Below, in pieces: positions 1-9,247 of a stretch of 64,000 nt of DNA. The stretch's first letter is position 1. Every line of letters begins with the position of its first letter. Source of the stretch: Bradyrhizobium sp. sGM-13 (lineage in GTDB: Bacteria > Pseudomonadota > Alphaproteobacteria > Rhizobiales > Xanthobacteraceae). The notes below the pieces were generated by a model. The model was given only the letters and a program-made list of their open reading frames with translations, made no database searches and had not been told where the DNA came from. The position numbers and the translations under genes are program-made. The stretch lies in the NCBI RefSeq assembly GCF_018398875.1, contig NZ_JAGWDK010000001.1, positions 434,001 through 498,000 of the forward strand, written 5' to 3'.

Positions 1-138
1 CACGAAGCGCAACAGCCCCGTCAGCACCAGCATGTTGACGAGGATGTTGGTGCCGAAGCCGAACAAGGCGTTCCAGTCGCCCGGCGTCCACAGTGCCGGC
101 TTGAAAGTGGATGTACCTGATGTGCCCGTTGCGCTCAT
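1..138 (-). CDS. N-terminal fragment of a membrane permease (gene runs off the window start)
   Basis: Only the first 46 residues lie in the window. They begin [17 protein letters not shown], then a [11 protein letters not shown] stretch leading into a hydrophobic segment ([16 protein letters not shown]) that looks like a first membrane helix. The start ATG shares its bases with the TGA stop of the upstream cysteine hydrolase (ATGA overlap), so the two are translationally coupled. From memory this resembles the start of xanthine/uracil-type (NCS2) permeases in rhizobia, which would suit the purine-degradation genes downstream in the window, but too little is visible to be sure of the family. 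Confidence 0.6.
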   Translation of the reverse strand, partial: MSATGTSGTSTFKPALWTPGDWNALFGFGTNILVNMLVLTGLLRFV

Positions 139-845
139 CGTGATGCCCCCGCTACTGCCGCTATTGGAATCTCGGGTGAAAGTGCGTCCAGCACCGCGGC
201 TGAATCCGAAACCCAGCCGAAGATGCCGCCCTGCGCCTTGATCATCTTCAGGCCCATTTCGTGGAATTCGGGGAAGTAGGACGCGCAGCCGTCGGCCAGC
301 ACCACGCAGCGATAGCCGCGGTCGTTGGCTTCGCGCACCGTGGTGTTGACGCAGACCTCAGTGGTGACGCCGCACACCAAAAGGTTCTCGATGCCGTAGC
401 GCTGCAAGACGTCGCCGAGCTCGGTAGCGTAGAAGGCGCCCTTGCCCGGCTTGTCGATCACGATCTCGCTGTCGAGCGGATAGAGTTCGGGAATGATGTC
501 GTGGCCGGGTTCGCCGCGAACGAGAATGCGGCCCATCGGGCCGGGATCGCCGATGCGCAAGGACGGCGCACCGCGCTCGACCTTGGCCGGCGGCGCGTCG
601 GAAAGATCCGGCAGATGGCCCTCGCGGGTGTGAATGACCAGCATGCCGGCCTCGCGCGCCGCGTCCAGCACGGCAGCGATCGGCTTCACCGCGCGTGCGA
701 GCTGGCTGACATCGTTGCCGAGCGTCTCGCCGAAGCCGCCGGGCTCCATGAAATCGCGCTGCATGTCGATGATGAGAAGCGCGGTCGCCGCCCAATCAAG
801 CTCGATCGGCTCCGGCTCCGCTGCGAGCTTTGCTGAGTTCGCCAT
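135..845 (-). CDS. Isochorismatase-family cysteine hydrolase
   Basis: This 236-residue cytoplasmic amidohydrolase has the isochorismatase-like fold. The catalytic triad of the family is visible: Asp in [10 protein letters not shown] (about residue 27), Lys in [12 protein letters not shown] (about 131) and the nucleophile Cys in [12 protein letters not shown] (about 163). Relatives include ureidoacrylate, biuret and N-carbamoyl amidohydrolases, so the substrate is probably a small carbamoyl or amide nitrogen compound; the sequence does not say which. It overlaps the start of the next gene by 4 bp (ATGA), consistent with an uptake and hydrolysis pair. The allantoin genes nearby support a role in ureide or pyrimidine nitrogen salvage. 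The ATG start at 845 is the only reasonable one. Confidence 0.85.
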   Translation of the reverse strand: MANSAKLAAEPEPIELDWAATALLIIDMQRDFMEPGGFGETLGNDVSQLARAVKPIAAVLDAAREAGMLVIHTREGHLPDLSDAPPAKVERGAPSLRIGDPGPMGRILVRGEPGHDIIPELYPLDSEIVIDKPGKGAFYATELGDVLQRYGIENLLVCGVTTEVCVNTTVREANDRGYRCVVLADGCASYFPEFHEMGLKMIKAQGGIFGWVSDSAAVLDALSPEIPIAAVAGASR

Positions 846-1105
846 GACGTACGCGCCCCGAACGAGAGAACCCCTCCGGAGAAATCAAGCAAGGCGCGTG
901 CCATTGTGTACAATGGCGGCTGGCGGCCGACGGCGGCAAAATTGATTGTTGTTTCAATTTGTTGATTGTCGATGCTGAGGCGGTACGCTTTCCGTCCAAC
1001 GCATTCTGGACGGGCACCTGCTCATTATCTAAGCAAACCGCAATTGCGCGTGCCTGCCGCGGGCTGAACGACAACTTGTCTGTCCTGGCGCCGGTCATCA
1101 CCTCG

Positions 1106-2500
1106 CTATGCGAAGGCCGCCTGAAGAGATTGCGAATTCCAGCTCAGCAGCGGAGCCCCGTATGCCCTCCTCCAGACCGTCAGGAAACGAGGAAACCAGG
1201 AGTGCGCGACGGCTCCCTGATAGGCCCACGTGCGGTATTTGAGGCCGTTTTCCGACAGCAGTTCCTGATATCCGCCGTGCGTCTCGGTCGCGCGACGGAC
1301 GTCCCACAGTATGTCGCGGGCGCAGGATCGGTACTTGTCACTGCCGGAAAATTCATCGTACTCCAGCATGCGGTCGGCGAACTCGACGTTAAACGTCGGC
1401 CAGCAGGATCGCCCCTGGTAGGCCGGAGCCGCAATCTTGTGGATCATCTTGTTCTGCGGGTTATCCGTGGACACCAGGAAATGTGATGTGTCCGGGATTC
1501 GAAACCGCGGCTCGCCAAGGATCAGATCCGTCGTGGCGGCAAACAGCGCGCGTTCGCTCGCCTCGCTCAGATCCCAAAATCCCTGGTGCACATTGACGAA
1601 GTCCAGCGCAACGGAAGACGCCCCCAGTTCGCTCCGGGAATCCAGGGAATGCCTGATATAGCCATGCTTGCCGAACAGCTCGAGCAATTGCTTTTTATAT
1701 TGTGAAAGCGCGCGTCCGAGCAGCCCTTCCAACTCGGTCTGGTCGATCACCCCCAACCGTATTCCGCGCACAAAGGTCGCGTAGACGCATGCATTGGTGA
1801 CGAACCGCCGGCGCTCGGCGCGGGTATCCGTTGCCGCGGAACGAGGTGCCGTTACGTCGCACAGCAGCGCTGTGAGGCCGTTGTCCTCGAACGGCTGCAA
1901 CGAGCCGGCAAGTTGAAACATCGCCCTCTTCAGGTCGTCGCGATACGCAGCAAGCAACAAGCGGCCGGCATGCGCGCCTTGCGCCATCGCCAAATACGAA
2001 GATGTCCTTTGGTCCGCGCGTATAATCTGTTCCAGACCCGCGAGGATGCCCAACAGCGTATCCGACGGCAGCGAGAAGTAATTGACGCCGATGTACCGAT
2101 CGCGGCCTGCGGGAACAATGGTCGTCGTGACGACATTGGAACGAACGGCCTCCAGCATCAGCCGGACGCTTTTTTCGAGCAAGCGAACCCTGCGGACGGC
2201 ATCCTCGGAATCCACGATGGTCTCGGGATCGAGTACGTCGGGATAAAACCAGGCAAAGTCGCGGGGATAATAGGCGGATGCGTGCGGCGCCCCCGTGACC
2301 AGGAAGTCTTCCGTCGGAGAAAAGGCACTGTTGACCGAGTGCCTGTACAGCTCTTCGATCCCGGCCGATGGGCGGTACCTTCTCAGGAAGCGATCACCGA
2401 GAAAATTGACGGCCTGAATACAGTTGGCGACACAGGAGGCAAACGGACCCTGGTAAAATCGGTATTCGCGATGTAATGAAAATGAAATATGACGGTGCAT
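1106..2500 (-). CDS. Unrecognised 464-residue protein, possibly six-hairpin (alpha/alpha) glycosidase-like
   Basis: I do not recognise the family with confidence. The protein is soluble, has no signal peptide and is rich in aromatic residues: HASAYYPRDFAWFYPDVLDP near residue 75, GRDRYIGVNYFSLPSD near 157, DFVNVHQGFWDLSEA near 299 and KYRTWAYQGAVAHSWFP near 424. Conserved-looking Trp/Asp patches between helical stretches, and an RDF-type motif early on, recall alpha/alpha-barrel glucosidases such as glucoamylase or amylo-1,6-glucosidase, but no catalytic pair can be assigned. It is monocistronic, with about 260 bp to the hydrolase gene below and about 195 bp to the allantoate gene above. The ATG at 2500 is the first available start. 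Confidence 0.6.
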   Translation of the reverse strand: MHRHISFSLHREYRFYQGPFASCVANCIQAVNFLGDRFLRRYRPSAGIEELYRHSVNSAFSPTEDFLVTGAPHASAYYPRDFAWFYPDVLDPETIVDSEDAVRRVRLLEKSVRLMLEAVRSNVVTTTIVPAGRDRYIGVNYFSLPSDTLLGILAGLEQIIRADQRTSSYLAMAQGAHAGRLLLAAYRDDLKRAMFQLAGSLQPFEDNGLTALLCDVTAPRSAATDTRAERRRFVTNACVYATFVRGIRLGVIDQTELEGLLGRALSQYKKQLLELFGKHGYIRHSLDSRSELGASSVALDFVNVHQGFWDLSEASERALFAATTDLILGEPRFRIPDTSHFLVSTDNPQNKMIHKIAAPAYQGRSCWPTFNVEFADRMLEYDEFSGSDKYRSCARDILWDVRRATETHGGYQELLSENGLKYRTWAYQGAVAHSWFPRFLTVWRRAYGAPLLSWNSQSLQAAFA

Positions 2501-2695
2501 AGGCTTGGATCAACGAGGTCCCGTGGTGTCGATTATCACGTGTTGGTACTACTGACATCGTCGATTCGTCTTTCTGTCAGATGAATTGTGATGTCACAGC
2601 ATTGTCATAAAGCGGCATCGCAGCAGCGCTCAGGTCAGCTCTTGCAGGTGAGCAAATTTGATCCAGACGAACGCTGAACCTTAGGCCTGCCGCCT

Positions 2696-3943
2696 TTACC
2701 TCGGCCGGAAATTCTCGATCAGCCGCAGCAATACGCGCGCGCCGGCATCGGCGTCGGCAAGTTCGACATGCTCGGCCGGGTTATGGCTGATGCCGCCGCG
2801 GCAGCGGACGAACAGCATGGCGACATCAGCGATATCGATCATCGCCATGCCGTCATGCCCCGCCCCGCTCGGCAGCTCGAACACGCCGTAGCCTTCGGCC
2901 GCAACCGCCTCCGCGACCTGTGCTTTCAGCCAGGGCGCGCAGGGCACGGTGCGGTTCTCATGGGTGACGTCGATCTGCAGCGACAGTTCACGGCGCGCCG
3001 CGATCGCCTCGATCTGCTGCACGATCTCGGCGACGGCCCGCTTGCGGTGCGGATCGGCCGGCGCGCGGATGTCGAGCGTGAAGGAGACCCGCCCCGGAAT
3101 GACATTGGTGGCGCCCGGCAGCGCCGTGATGACGCCGACGGTGCCGACCAGACCGGCGCCATCGGCCTTGCAAAATTGCTCGACCGCGACGATGCATTCG
3201 GCTGCGCCCGCCAGCGCGTCGCGCCGCAGCGCCATTGGCACCGTCCCGGCATGGCCGGCCATGCCGGAGAGATTTGCGGCGAGCCGCGTGGCGCCCGCGA
3301 TCGCCGTCACCACGCCGACAGGAATGTCTTGCTGTTCCAGCACCGGCCCCTGCTCGATGTGCAGCTCGACATAGGCATGCAGCTCGCGCCGGGTGCGCGC
3401 CGCCGCACCGATCTGGTCGGGGTCGAGGCCGAATTGCACCATGGCCTCGCGCATCAACATGCCGTCACGGTCGCGCTCGTCGAGCACGCTTGCGTCGAAG
3501 CTTCCCGCGACTGCCCGGCTACCGAGCAGCGTGGAGGCAAACCGCACGCCCTCCTCGTCGGCGAAACCGACGATCTCGATCGCGAACGGCAGCCGCACGC
3601 CGCGCCGGTTCAGATCGGCGACGCAGGCGATCGCGGTGATGACCCCGAGCGGCCCATCCCATTTGCCGGCATCGCGCACGGTGTCGTAGTGCGAGCCCAG
3701 CATCAGGCAGGGCAATCCCGGCCGGTCGCCCTCGTAACGGCCGCAGACATTGCCGATGGCGTCGAGATGCGCTTCCATGCCGGCATCCCGCATCCAGGTC
3801 AGAATGAGATCAGCGGCGGTGCGATGCTCAGGCGACAGGAATATCCGCGCCAGATGATCGGGCGTCTCGGAAATCATTCCGAGCTGATTGATACGGCTTA
3901 CGATTTCATCGCCGAGCATTGCTTCATCCGATATCGAAAGCAT
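2696..3943 (-). CDS. allC: Allantoate amidohydrolase / N-carbamoyl amino-acid hydrolase (M20 family)
   Basis: A zinc-dependent amidohydrolase of the M20/M28 superfamily, 415 residues, the usual length for AllC/HyuC. Metal-binding motifs are present: GSHYDTVRDAGKWDG (His/Asp, about residue 83), ADEEGVRF (Glu pair, about 128) and HIEQGPVLE (His, about 193); a GAGHDGMAM segment near the C-terminus holds the last His. AllC removes ammonia and CO2 from allantoate to give ureidoglycine. It follows the PuuE allantoinase, whose stop lies 20 bp inside this start; an internal ATG at 3919 would give 5 bp spacing and is equally plausible. N-carbamoyl-L-amino acid hydrolase is the main alternative, but the context favours allantoate. 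Confidence 0.85.
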   Translation of the reverse strand: MLSISDEAMLGDEIVSRINQLGMISETPDHLARIFLSPEHRTAADLILTWMRDAGMEAHLDAIGNVCGRYEGDRPGLPCLMLGSHYDTVRDAGKWDGPLGVITAIACVADLNRRGVRLPFAIEIVGFADEEGVRFASTLLGSRAVAGSFDASVLDERDRDGMLMREAMVQFGLDPDQIGAAARTRRELHAYVELHIEQGPVLEQQDIPVGVVTAIAGATRLAANLSGMAGHAGTVPMALRRDALAGAAECIVAVEQFCKADGAGLVGTVGVITALPGATNVIPGRVSFTLDIRAPADPHRKRAVAEIVQQIEAIAARRELSLQIDVTHENRTVPCAPWLKAQVAEAVAAEGYGVFELPSGAGHDGMAMIDIADVAMLFVRCRGGISHNPAEHVELADADAGARVLLRLIENFRPR

Positions 3944-4862
3944 CGTCGGCGAGATTCGCCAGGTTGGCGTGCCAGTGCTGCGCGATCTGCAGCCGCGTCG
4001 GAACCCAGACGCGCTCGTGGTTTCCGACGTAGTCGAGAAACCGCATCAGCGCCGCCGCGCGGCCGGGGCGGCCGACGACGCGGCAATGCAGGCCGACCGA
4101 CATCATCTTTGGCGCGCTCTCACCTTCCGCATAAAGAACGTCAAAACTGTCCTTGAGGTAGGTGAAGAATTCATCGCCGCCGCCAAAGCCCTGCGCGTTG
4201 ACAAAGCGCATGTCGTTGGCGTCGAGCGTATAGGGGATGACCAGATGCGGCTTTGAGCCCCGCGACTTGATCCAGTACGGCAGGTCGTCGGCATAGGAGT
4301 CGCTGAGATAAAGCAGCCCGCCGGCTTCCATCAGAAGCCTTAAAGTGTTGATCGAGGAGCGCCCGGTGTACCAGCCGAGCGGCCGCTGCCCCGTCGCCTC
4401 GGTGTGGACGCGGATCGCCGCCGCGATCTCGGTGCGTTCCTCGGCTTCAGACATGTCCTTGTGCTCGATCCATCTCAGGCTGTGGCTGGCGATGTCCCAG
4501 CCGACCTCCTTCATGGCAGCAACCACGTCGGGATTTCGCTGCAATGCCTTCGCGACGCCGAACACGGTGACCGGCAAATTGCGCTCGGCGAAGATCCGCC
4601 ACAGCCGCCAGAAGCCGGCGCGCGAGCCATACTCGAACATCGACTCGATGTTGGCATGGCGCTGTCCGGGCCAGGGCTGCGCACCCAGCACGTCGGACAA
4701 AAAAGCCTCGGAGGCGCGATCGCCGTCGAGAACATTGTTCTCGCCGCCTTCCTCGAAATTGACAACGAACTGCACCGCGGCCCGCGCGTTGCCGGGCCAC
4801 TTCGGATCGGGCGGGTTGCGCCCGTAGCCGCGAAAGTCGCGCGGGTAAGCCGGCGCCGCCAT
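3924..4862 (-). CDS. puuE: Allantoinase, PuuE type (polysaccharide deacetylase-like)
   Basis: PuuE hydrolyses allantoin to allantoate without a metal and belongs to the NodB/polysaccharide deacetylase superfamily. The protein starts MAAPAYPRDFRGYGRNPPDP, the typical PuuE N-terminus, and carries VNFEEGGENNVLDGD, YGSRAGFWRLWRIFAERNLP, SHSLRWIEH and GWYTGRSSINTLRL blocks of the family. Length is about 312 residues. I chose the ATG at 4862 because it gives this conserved start and follows the DUF3830 stop by 2 bp; an upstream in-frame ATG at 4904 would lie inside that gene. It is the middle gene of a three-gene ureide operon. Confidence 0.9.
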   Translation of the reverse strand: MAAPAYPRDFRGYGRNPPDPKWPGNARAAVQFVVNFEEGGENNVLDGDRASEAFLSDVLGAQPWPGQRHANIESMFEYGSRAGFWRLWRIFAERNLPVTVFGVAKALQRNPDVVAAMKEVGWDIASHSLRWIEHKDMSEAEERTEIAAAIRVHTEATGQRPLGWYTGRSSINTLRLLMEAGGLLYLSDSYADDLPYWIKSRGSKPHLVIPYTLDANDMRFVNAQGFGGGDEFFTYLKDSFDVLYAEGESAPKMMSVGLHCRVVGRPGRAAALMRFLDYVGNHERVWVPTRLQIAQHWHANLANLADDAFDIG

Positions 4863-4864
4863 GA

Positions 4865-5278
4865 TCAGACTTCCTCGAAGCGGATGTTCTGCGCGCCCTT
4901 CCACAGCACGGTCTTGCCGAACGCGGTCAGGTTCTCCAGCCCCGAAGTCAGGGTGATGAAGTGGTTGCCGGCGAGCTGGCCCATCTTGCTCGCAAAGTGC
5001 ACGCCGCCATAGGCCAGCAGGATTTCGGTCTCGCTGATGCCGCCGGGATAAAGAATGATCTGACCGGGCGCGGGATAGCTGGTGTGGTTCTCGTAGGAGA
5101 CTCCGAAATCGAGCTCGCCGAGCGGCATCCAGACACCCTCGCCGCTCCAGCGGACATGAATCGCCTGGCTCTCGAACGGCATCGCCTTACGAAAGGCGGC
5201 GACCGTCTTCGGCGCAAGTTGCTCCTCGAAGCGGGCCTGGAAAGCAAATTCGCCGGCACGGACAATCAGTTGGCTCAT
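4865..5278 (-). CDS. DUF3830 family protein (cyclophilin-like fold)
   Basis: A 137-residue protein with the features of DUF3830: an N-terminal beta strand (MSQLIVRAGEFAFQARFEE), the segment APKTVAAFRKAMPFESQAIH that resembles the opening of cyclophilin-like domains, and GQIILYPGGISETEILLAYG in the middle. No enzyme activity is established for the family to my knowledge. It is the first gene of the operon leading to PuuE allantoinase and allantoate amidohydrolase, with only 2 bp to the next start, so it is almost certainly co-expressed with ureide breakdown and may act on, or bind, an intermediate of that pathway. That role is inferred only from position. Confidence 0.8.
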   Translation of the reverse strand: MSQLIVRAGEFAFQARFEEQLAPKTVAAFRKAMPFESQAIHVRWSGEGVWMPLGELDFGVSYENHTSYPAPGQIILYPGGISETEILLAYGGVHFASKMGQLAGNHFITLTSGLENLTAFGKTVLWKGAQNIRFEEV

Positions 5279-5409
5279 CGATCTCTTCTTCTGGATGTAG
5301 GTAAAGGACGTGGTTCAGCCTATCCATTACAGCCCGAACAAGTGGACGCAAGGCCCCATTCGGTAGTTTCGGCGAGGACATCGGGCCCGGAATTCGTCCT
5401 GTGCAGGAG

Positions 5410-6552
5410 CTAGCTGTGGGCCCTTGCCGCCACCGGACTGGACCCCTTATCGCCGTGCTCGAAAGTGTCGCTGAAGTCGGCGAGCCGGGGCGATATCATG
5501 GCACGTTCGCGCGGGAAGGCTTCCGGCATCTCCTCGCGAATGAAGGTGAGCAGCTTTTCCCTGATCTCGCAGCGCAGATCCCAGGATTGCGGCGCGGATC
5601 TGGCGCTGACCAGCGCCCGAAGCTCGATCGACCGCGGGCTGGCCTCGATCACCTGGAGATTGACCACGGCGCCATCCCACAATTTGGACTCGCGCACGGC
5701 CTCCTCTAGCCGCTGCCTGATCCGCGAGACATCGGTGCAATAATCGACATGAAGGGTGATGGCCCCGATCAGCGACTGGGTGTCGCGGGTCCAGTTCTGG
5801 AAGGGGCGCTCGATGAAGTAGGACAGCGGCACCACCATCCTGCGCCAGTCCCACAACCGGACCACGACATAGGTCGAGGCGATGTCCTCGATCCACCCCC
5901 ATTCGTTCTCGATGATGACGGCGTCCTCGATCCGGATCGGTTGCGTGATCGCGATCTGGACGCCGGCGATGAGGTTGCTGAGCAAAGGCCTTGCGGCAAG
6001 GCCGACGATCAGGCCGGCCGCGCCGGCGGAGGCGAACAGGCTGACGCCGTACTGCTTGACGGATTCGAAGGTCATCAGAGCCGTGGAAACGGCAATGATG
6101 ACGATCAAGGTATCGATCACGCGCTTGAACACACGCACCTGGGTGACGTGCTTGCGGGCGAGAAAATTCTCGTCGGTATCGAGGCGGAAGCGCTGAAGAT
6201 AGCGCGCCGCCCCCATGTCCACGGCGCGAACCGTGATCCATCCGATCAGCGCGATCACGGCAACGATGAAGAAGTGCCTGAGCTGTTCACGCAGCACGTC
6301 GTTCAAGGGCGCCAGCGGCAGCACCAGCGCCACGGCGACGAGACAAAGCGCCAACCGCGCCGGGCCGGAGACCCTTTGCAGAAGCAACCTCACGGCCGGC
6401 CAGCGCATCCCCAGCGCGCGCTTGATGATCCTTGCGGCAATACCATACACGAACAGTGCCGCGACAATGGCGCCGGCGACGAGGCCAAGCCCGACCAGCC
6501 ATTGTGGCACCCAAGCAAACGCCTGTTCGGCCTTTGACAGAAGATCTTCCAT
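5410..6552 (-). CDS. MscS-family mechanosensitive ion channel
   Basis: A 380-residue inner-membrane protein with about five hydrophobic helices before a soluble C-terminal domain. The pore-lining helix is recognisable (FASAGAAGLIVGLAARPLL, about residues 174-192, with the Gly/Ala packing typical of MscS TM3), followed by the beta domain (GVQIAITQPIRIEDAVII) and the WGWIEDIASTYVVVRLWDWR block. Family members open under membrane tension and release solutes on osmotic downshock. It is larger than E. coli MscS (286 residues) because of extra N-terminal helices. It stands alone, with roughly 130 to 160 bp on each side. Confidence 0.9.
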   Translation of the reverse strand: MEDLLSKAEQAFAWVPQWLVGLGLVAGAIVAALFVYGIAARIIKRALGMRWPAVRLLLQRVSGPARLALCLVAVALVLPLAPLNDVLREQLRHFFIVAVIALIGWITVRAVDMGAARYLQRFRLDTDENFLARKHVTQVRVFKRVIDTLIVIIAVSTALMTFESVKQYGVSLFASAGAAGLIVGLAARPLLSNLIAGVQIAITQPIRIEDAVIIENEWGWIEDIASTYVVVRLWDWRRMVVPLSYFIERPFQNWTRDTQSLIGAITLHVDYCTDVSRIRQRLEEAVRESKLWDGAVVNLQVIEASPRSIELRALVSARSAPQSWDLRCEIREKLLTFIREEMPEAFPRERAMISPRLADFSDTFEHGDKGSSPVAARAHS

Positions 6553-6714
6553 GCCGGATTCCCCACTGCGCAGCGTCTTCGGTCGCTAACGCCCTGATCC
6601 GTGCATTGGTCCCGCATTTGGCGCAGCGCAGCAATTCACCTTGCGCATCGCGGAGATCGATGGGCGAAACGGGGAACCTTGGCATGATGGCGCGCCGTTG
6701 CGATGCGCGATCGC

Positions 6715-7506
6715 TCAGGATTCGCCGCGCCAGAATGCGGTCTGCAGCGGCAACTGGTGTTTGATCATCGCGACGCCATCGACCACCTTCAGGCCGCGCG
6801 CGGCGCAGGCTTGCATGAACTCGGTCCGGCGGGCGGCAATGATATCGAATACGGCGCAATCATCCGGCAGCCTCGCGGGATTCATCGGCAGGGCGTCCGT
6901 CTCCCGAAGCCCAAACGAGGTGGCGTTGACGAGCAGGCCAGCGTCATCGAATCTTTCGTCGAGGCAGATCTCGAGATCGGCGAAGCGGCTGCGAAGCTTT
7001 CGGGCGAGGATTTCGACCGGCCCTGGCGTTTCGTTCAGGATTCGCAGCCGCCTCACGCCTGCGGCAGCCAGCGCGTGACAGATCGCGCGGCCGGCTCCCC
7101 CCGCCCCGATCACGACGCAGCGGCGGTCGGGATCGAATATTCTCTCCTCACGCGCCGCATTCAGGAAACCGCCGCCATCAAAGGATTCGCCGACCAGTCG
7201 TCCACCGGACTCGATCCGGATCGTGTTGACGACGCCTTCGAACTCGGCGGCCGGCCCGACCGCATCGCACAGCTCGAACGCCGCCGGCTTGTGCGGCATT
7301 GTGAGATTGAAGCCGGCGACGCTCGGCGATTTCGCGAGCGTGCGGATCGTCTCAGAAAGTTGTTCCGGCGCGATGTCGAGCGGCACCATGTGCCAGTCCA
7401 GCCCTGCGCCTTGAAAGTAAGGCGTGTAGTGACGGGGCGCGCCGACATGTCCGGCCGGATGGGCAAAGATAAATACAAATCGTGAAGCACCGGTCGGAAG
7501 CCGCAT
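6715..7506 (-). CDS. Shikimate dehydrogenase family protein (AroE-like)
   Basis: About 263 residues. The substrate-binding Lys is in GFNLTMPHKPAAFE and the nucleotide-binding loop is VVIGAGGAGRAIC (about residues 135-147), followed by LLVNATSFGL, all as in shikimate/quinate dehydrogenases. The ATG at 7506 sits 6 bp after the stop of the ABC permease gene, so it is the last gene of the transporter operon; longer in-frame extensions upstream are not protein-like for this family. The operon position argues for a catabolic paralogue (quinate, shikimate or a related hydroxy acid), not the biosynthetic AroE, but the substrate cannot be read from the sequence. Confidence 0.85.
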   Translation of the reverse strand: MRLPTGASRFVFIFAHPAGHVGAPRHYTPYFQGAGLDWHMVPLDIAPEQLSETIRTLAKSPSVAGFNLTMPHKPAAFELCDAVGPAAEFEGVVNTIRIESGGRLVGESFDGGGFLNAAREERIFDPDRRCVVIGAGGAGRAICHALAAAGVRRLRILNETPGPVEILARKLRSRFADLEICLDERFDDAGLLVNATSFGLRETDALPMNPARLPDDCAVFDIIAARRTEFMQACAARGLKVVDGVAMIKHQLPLQTAFWRGES

Positions 7507-7511
7507 CGCTC

Positions 7512-8351
7512 TTACCCTTTCACGGCGCCCGCCGTCAGCCCGCTCACCAGATAGCGGCGCACGGCGAGCGAGAAAATCAGGACCGGCGCCATCACCAGCG
7601 AGCCACCCGCGGCGATCTTGCCCCACTCCCATCCCTCGTAGTTCATGAAGTTGACCACGGCGACCGGCGCGGTGCGCGCGTGGGTCCGCGTCAGGATCAG
7701 CGCAAAGAAGAAGTCGTTCCAGGCGTAGAGGAAGCACAGGATCGCGGTGGCGGCGATGCCGGGCGCGACCATCGGCAGCACGATCTGCAGAAAGACCACC
7801 CGTGTCGACGCACCGTCGACCAGCGCCGCCTCTTCCAGCGACGACGGCACGGTTTCAAAAAAAGGCTGCATCATCCAGATCACCAGCGGCAGGTTGAAAC
7901 TGGTGTAGACCAGCACCAGTCCGGTGACGGTGTCGAGCAGCCCGATCCAGCGATAGAACAGGAAGAACGGTATCGTGAACGCGATCGGCGGCGCCATCCG
8001 CGTCACCAGGATCGCAAAGCTCAGCGCGTGCTTTCCCCGCCCCGCCCAGCGCGACAACGCGTAGGCCGCAGGCACCCCCAGAATGAGCGCCAGCGCCGTG
8101 GAGAATGACGCACTCATCAGGCTGTTGACAAAGGAGGCCGCGAACGCGCCTTGCCAGAGCGACGCATAATTTTGCAGCGTTGGCGTGAAGATCAAGGGCG
8201 GCGGAAACTGCAGGATCAGGTCGTTGGACTTGAAGCTCATCTGCAAGAGCCAGAGGAACGGCGACAGCAGCATGATGAGCGTCACGCCGATCGCAACGAG
8301 CCGGCGCGGGCTGGCCGAACGGCGGACCGGGCCTGTCATGCCCCCACTCAT
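7512..8351 (-). CDS. Sugar-type ABC transporter permease, MalG-like
   Basis: An inner-membrane subunit of a CUT1-type importer, about 279 residues with six predicted helices. The cytoplasmic loop that contacts the ATPase (EAA motif) is visible as LEEAALVDGASTRVVFLQIVLP. The N-terminus (RLVAIGVTLIMLLSPFLWLLQMSFKSNDLI) is typical of the MalG half. The start at 8351 overlaps the stop of the partner permease by 4 bp (ATGA); a second ATG at 8339 is also possible. The complex would import a carbohydrate or polyol supplied by the periplasmic binding protein encoded upstream. Confidence 0.9.
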   Translation of the reverse strand: MSGGMTGPVRRSASPRRLVAIGVTLIMLLSPFLWLLQMSFKSNDLILQFPPPLIFTPTLQNYASLWQGAFAASFVNSLMSASFSTALALILGVPAAYALSRWAGRGKHALSFAILVTRMAPPIAFTIPFFLFYRWIGLLDTVTGLVLVYTSFNLPLVIWMMQPFFETVPSSLEEAALVDGASTRVVFLQIVLPMVAPGIAATAILCFLYAWNDFFFALILTRTHARTAPVAVVNFMNYEGWEWGKIAAGGSLVMAPVLIFSLAVRRYLVSGLTAGAVKG

Positions 8352-9247
8352 GCCATGGCCTCGCGGCGGCGGCCCATCCACACCACACCGAGGCTGACCG
8401 CGACGACGAGCAGCAGCATCACGATCGTGACCGAACTGGAATAGCCGATTTCGTTGAAGTCGAATGCGAGCAGATAGGCATAATAGTTGGTCACCTCGGT
8501 GACGCTGCCCGGCCCGCCGCCGGTCAAGAGGAACACCAGCGGAAATGCCTTGACGCTATCGATCAGGCGAAACATGCCCGAGATGACCAGGATCGGCGTG
8601 ATGAAGGGCAGCGTGATGTAGAAGAAGATCTGCAGCCGGTTGGCGCCGTCGACCAGGGCGGCCTCGGAAAATTCCTCCGGAATGGTCTGCAGCGCGGCCA
8701 ATACCATCAGGAAGGTGAAGGGCATCCATTCCCAGGTGTCGGCGATGATGATCGCGGTCAGCGCGAAATCGACGCTCGAAGTCAGCGACGGCATGGTCAC
8801 GTTGAGCAGGCTTGCGGCGTAATAGAGCGGGCTGATGTCGGGCGTGTAGATCAGCTTCCAGATGATCGCCACGACGATCGGCGGCAGCACCATCGGAATC
8901 AGGAACAGCGTGCGGGCGAATTCCACGACGCGCGACTGCGTGTGCAGCAATAGCGCCAGCAGCATGCCGAACAGGACCTGCAACAGCACGCCCCAGAACG
9001 ACAGCTTGGCCTGCACCCATAGCGAATTGACGAAGCGCGGGTCGCCCGGGAGCAGGCGATAATTCCGCAACGGCGAAGAGAAATCGGTCGACGATCCCGG
9101 ATTGACAAGTTGGAACGGCGTCAGGCTGATCACGACAAGATAGATCGCAGGCAAGCCTGCGATCACGAACAACACGATCAGGCTCGGCGCCAGCGCGATG
9201 CGATTGAAGCGGCGGCGCTCGGCGTCGACCAGTCCTTCTCCGCTCAA
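8348..9247 (-). CDS. Sugar-type ABC transporter permease, MalF-like
   Basis: A 299-residue integral membrane permease with the MalF-type pattern: an N-terminal helix (LAPSLIVLFVIAGLPAIYLV), the large loop with LRNYRLLPGDPRF, and the ATPase-docking EAA motif FSEAALVDGANRLQIFFYITLP. It translates from a TTG codon at 9247 that overlaps the TGA of the binding-protein gene, so translation is coupled. Together with the MalG-like subunit downstream it forms the channel of the importer. No ATPase gene lies in the operon. Confidence 0.9.
   Translation of the reverse strand: MSGEGLVDAERRRFNRIALAPSLIVLFVIAGLPAIYLVVISLTPFQLVNPGSSTDFSSPLRNYRLLPGDPRFVNSLWVQAKLSFWGVLLQVLFGMLLALLLHTQSRVVEFARTLFLIPMVLPPIVVAIIWKLIYTPDISPLYYAASLLNVTMPSLTSSVDFALTAIIIADTWEWMPFTFLMVLAALQTIPEEFSEAALVDGANRLQIFFYITLPFITPILVISGMFRLIDSVKAFPLVFLLTGGGPGSVTEVTNYYAYLLAFDFNEIGYSSSVTIVMLLLVVAVSLGVVWMGRRREAMA

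Noticed and set aside
796..1101. 101-residue minus-strand frame upstream of the cysteine hydrolase
   Set aside because: Overlaps the hydrolase start in another frame, lacks a ribosome site and has no recognisable pattern.
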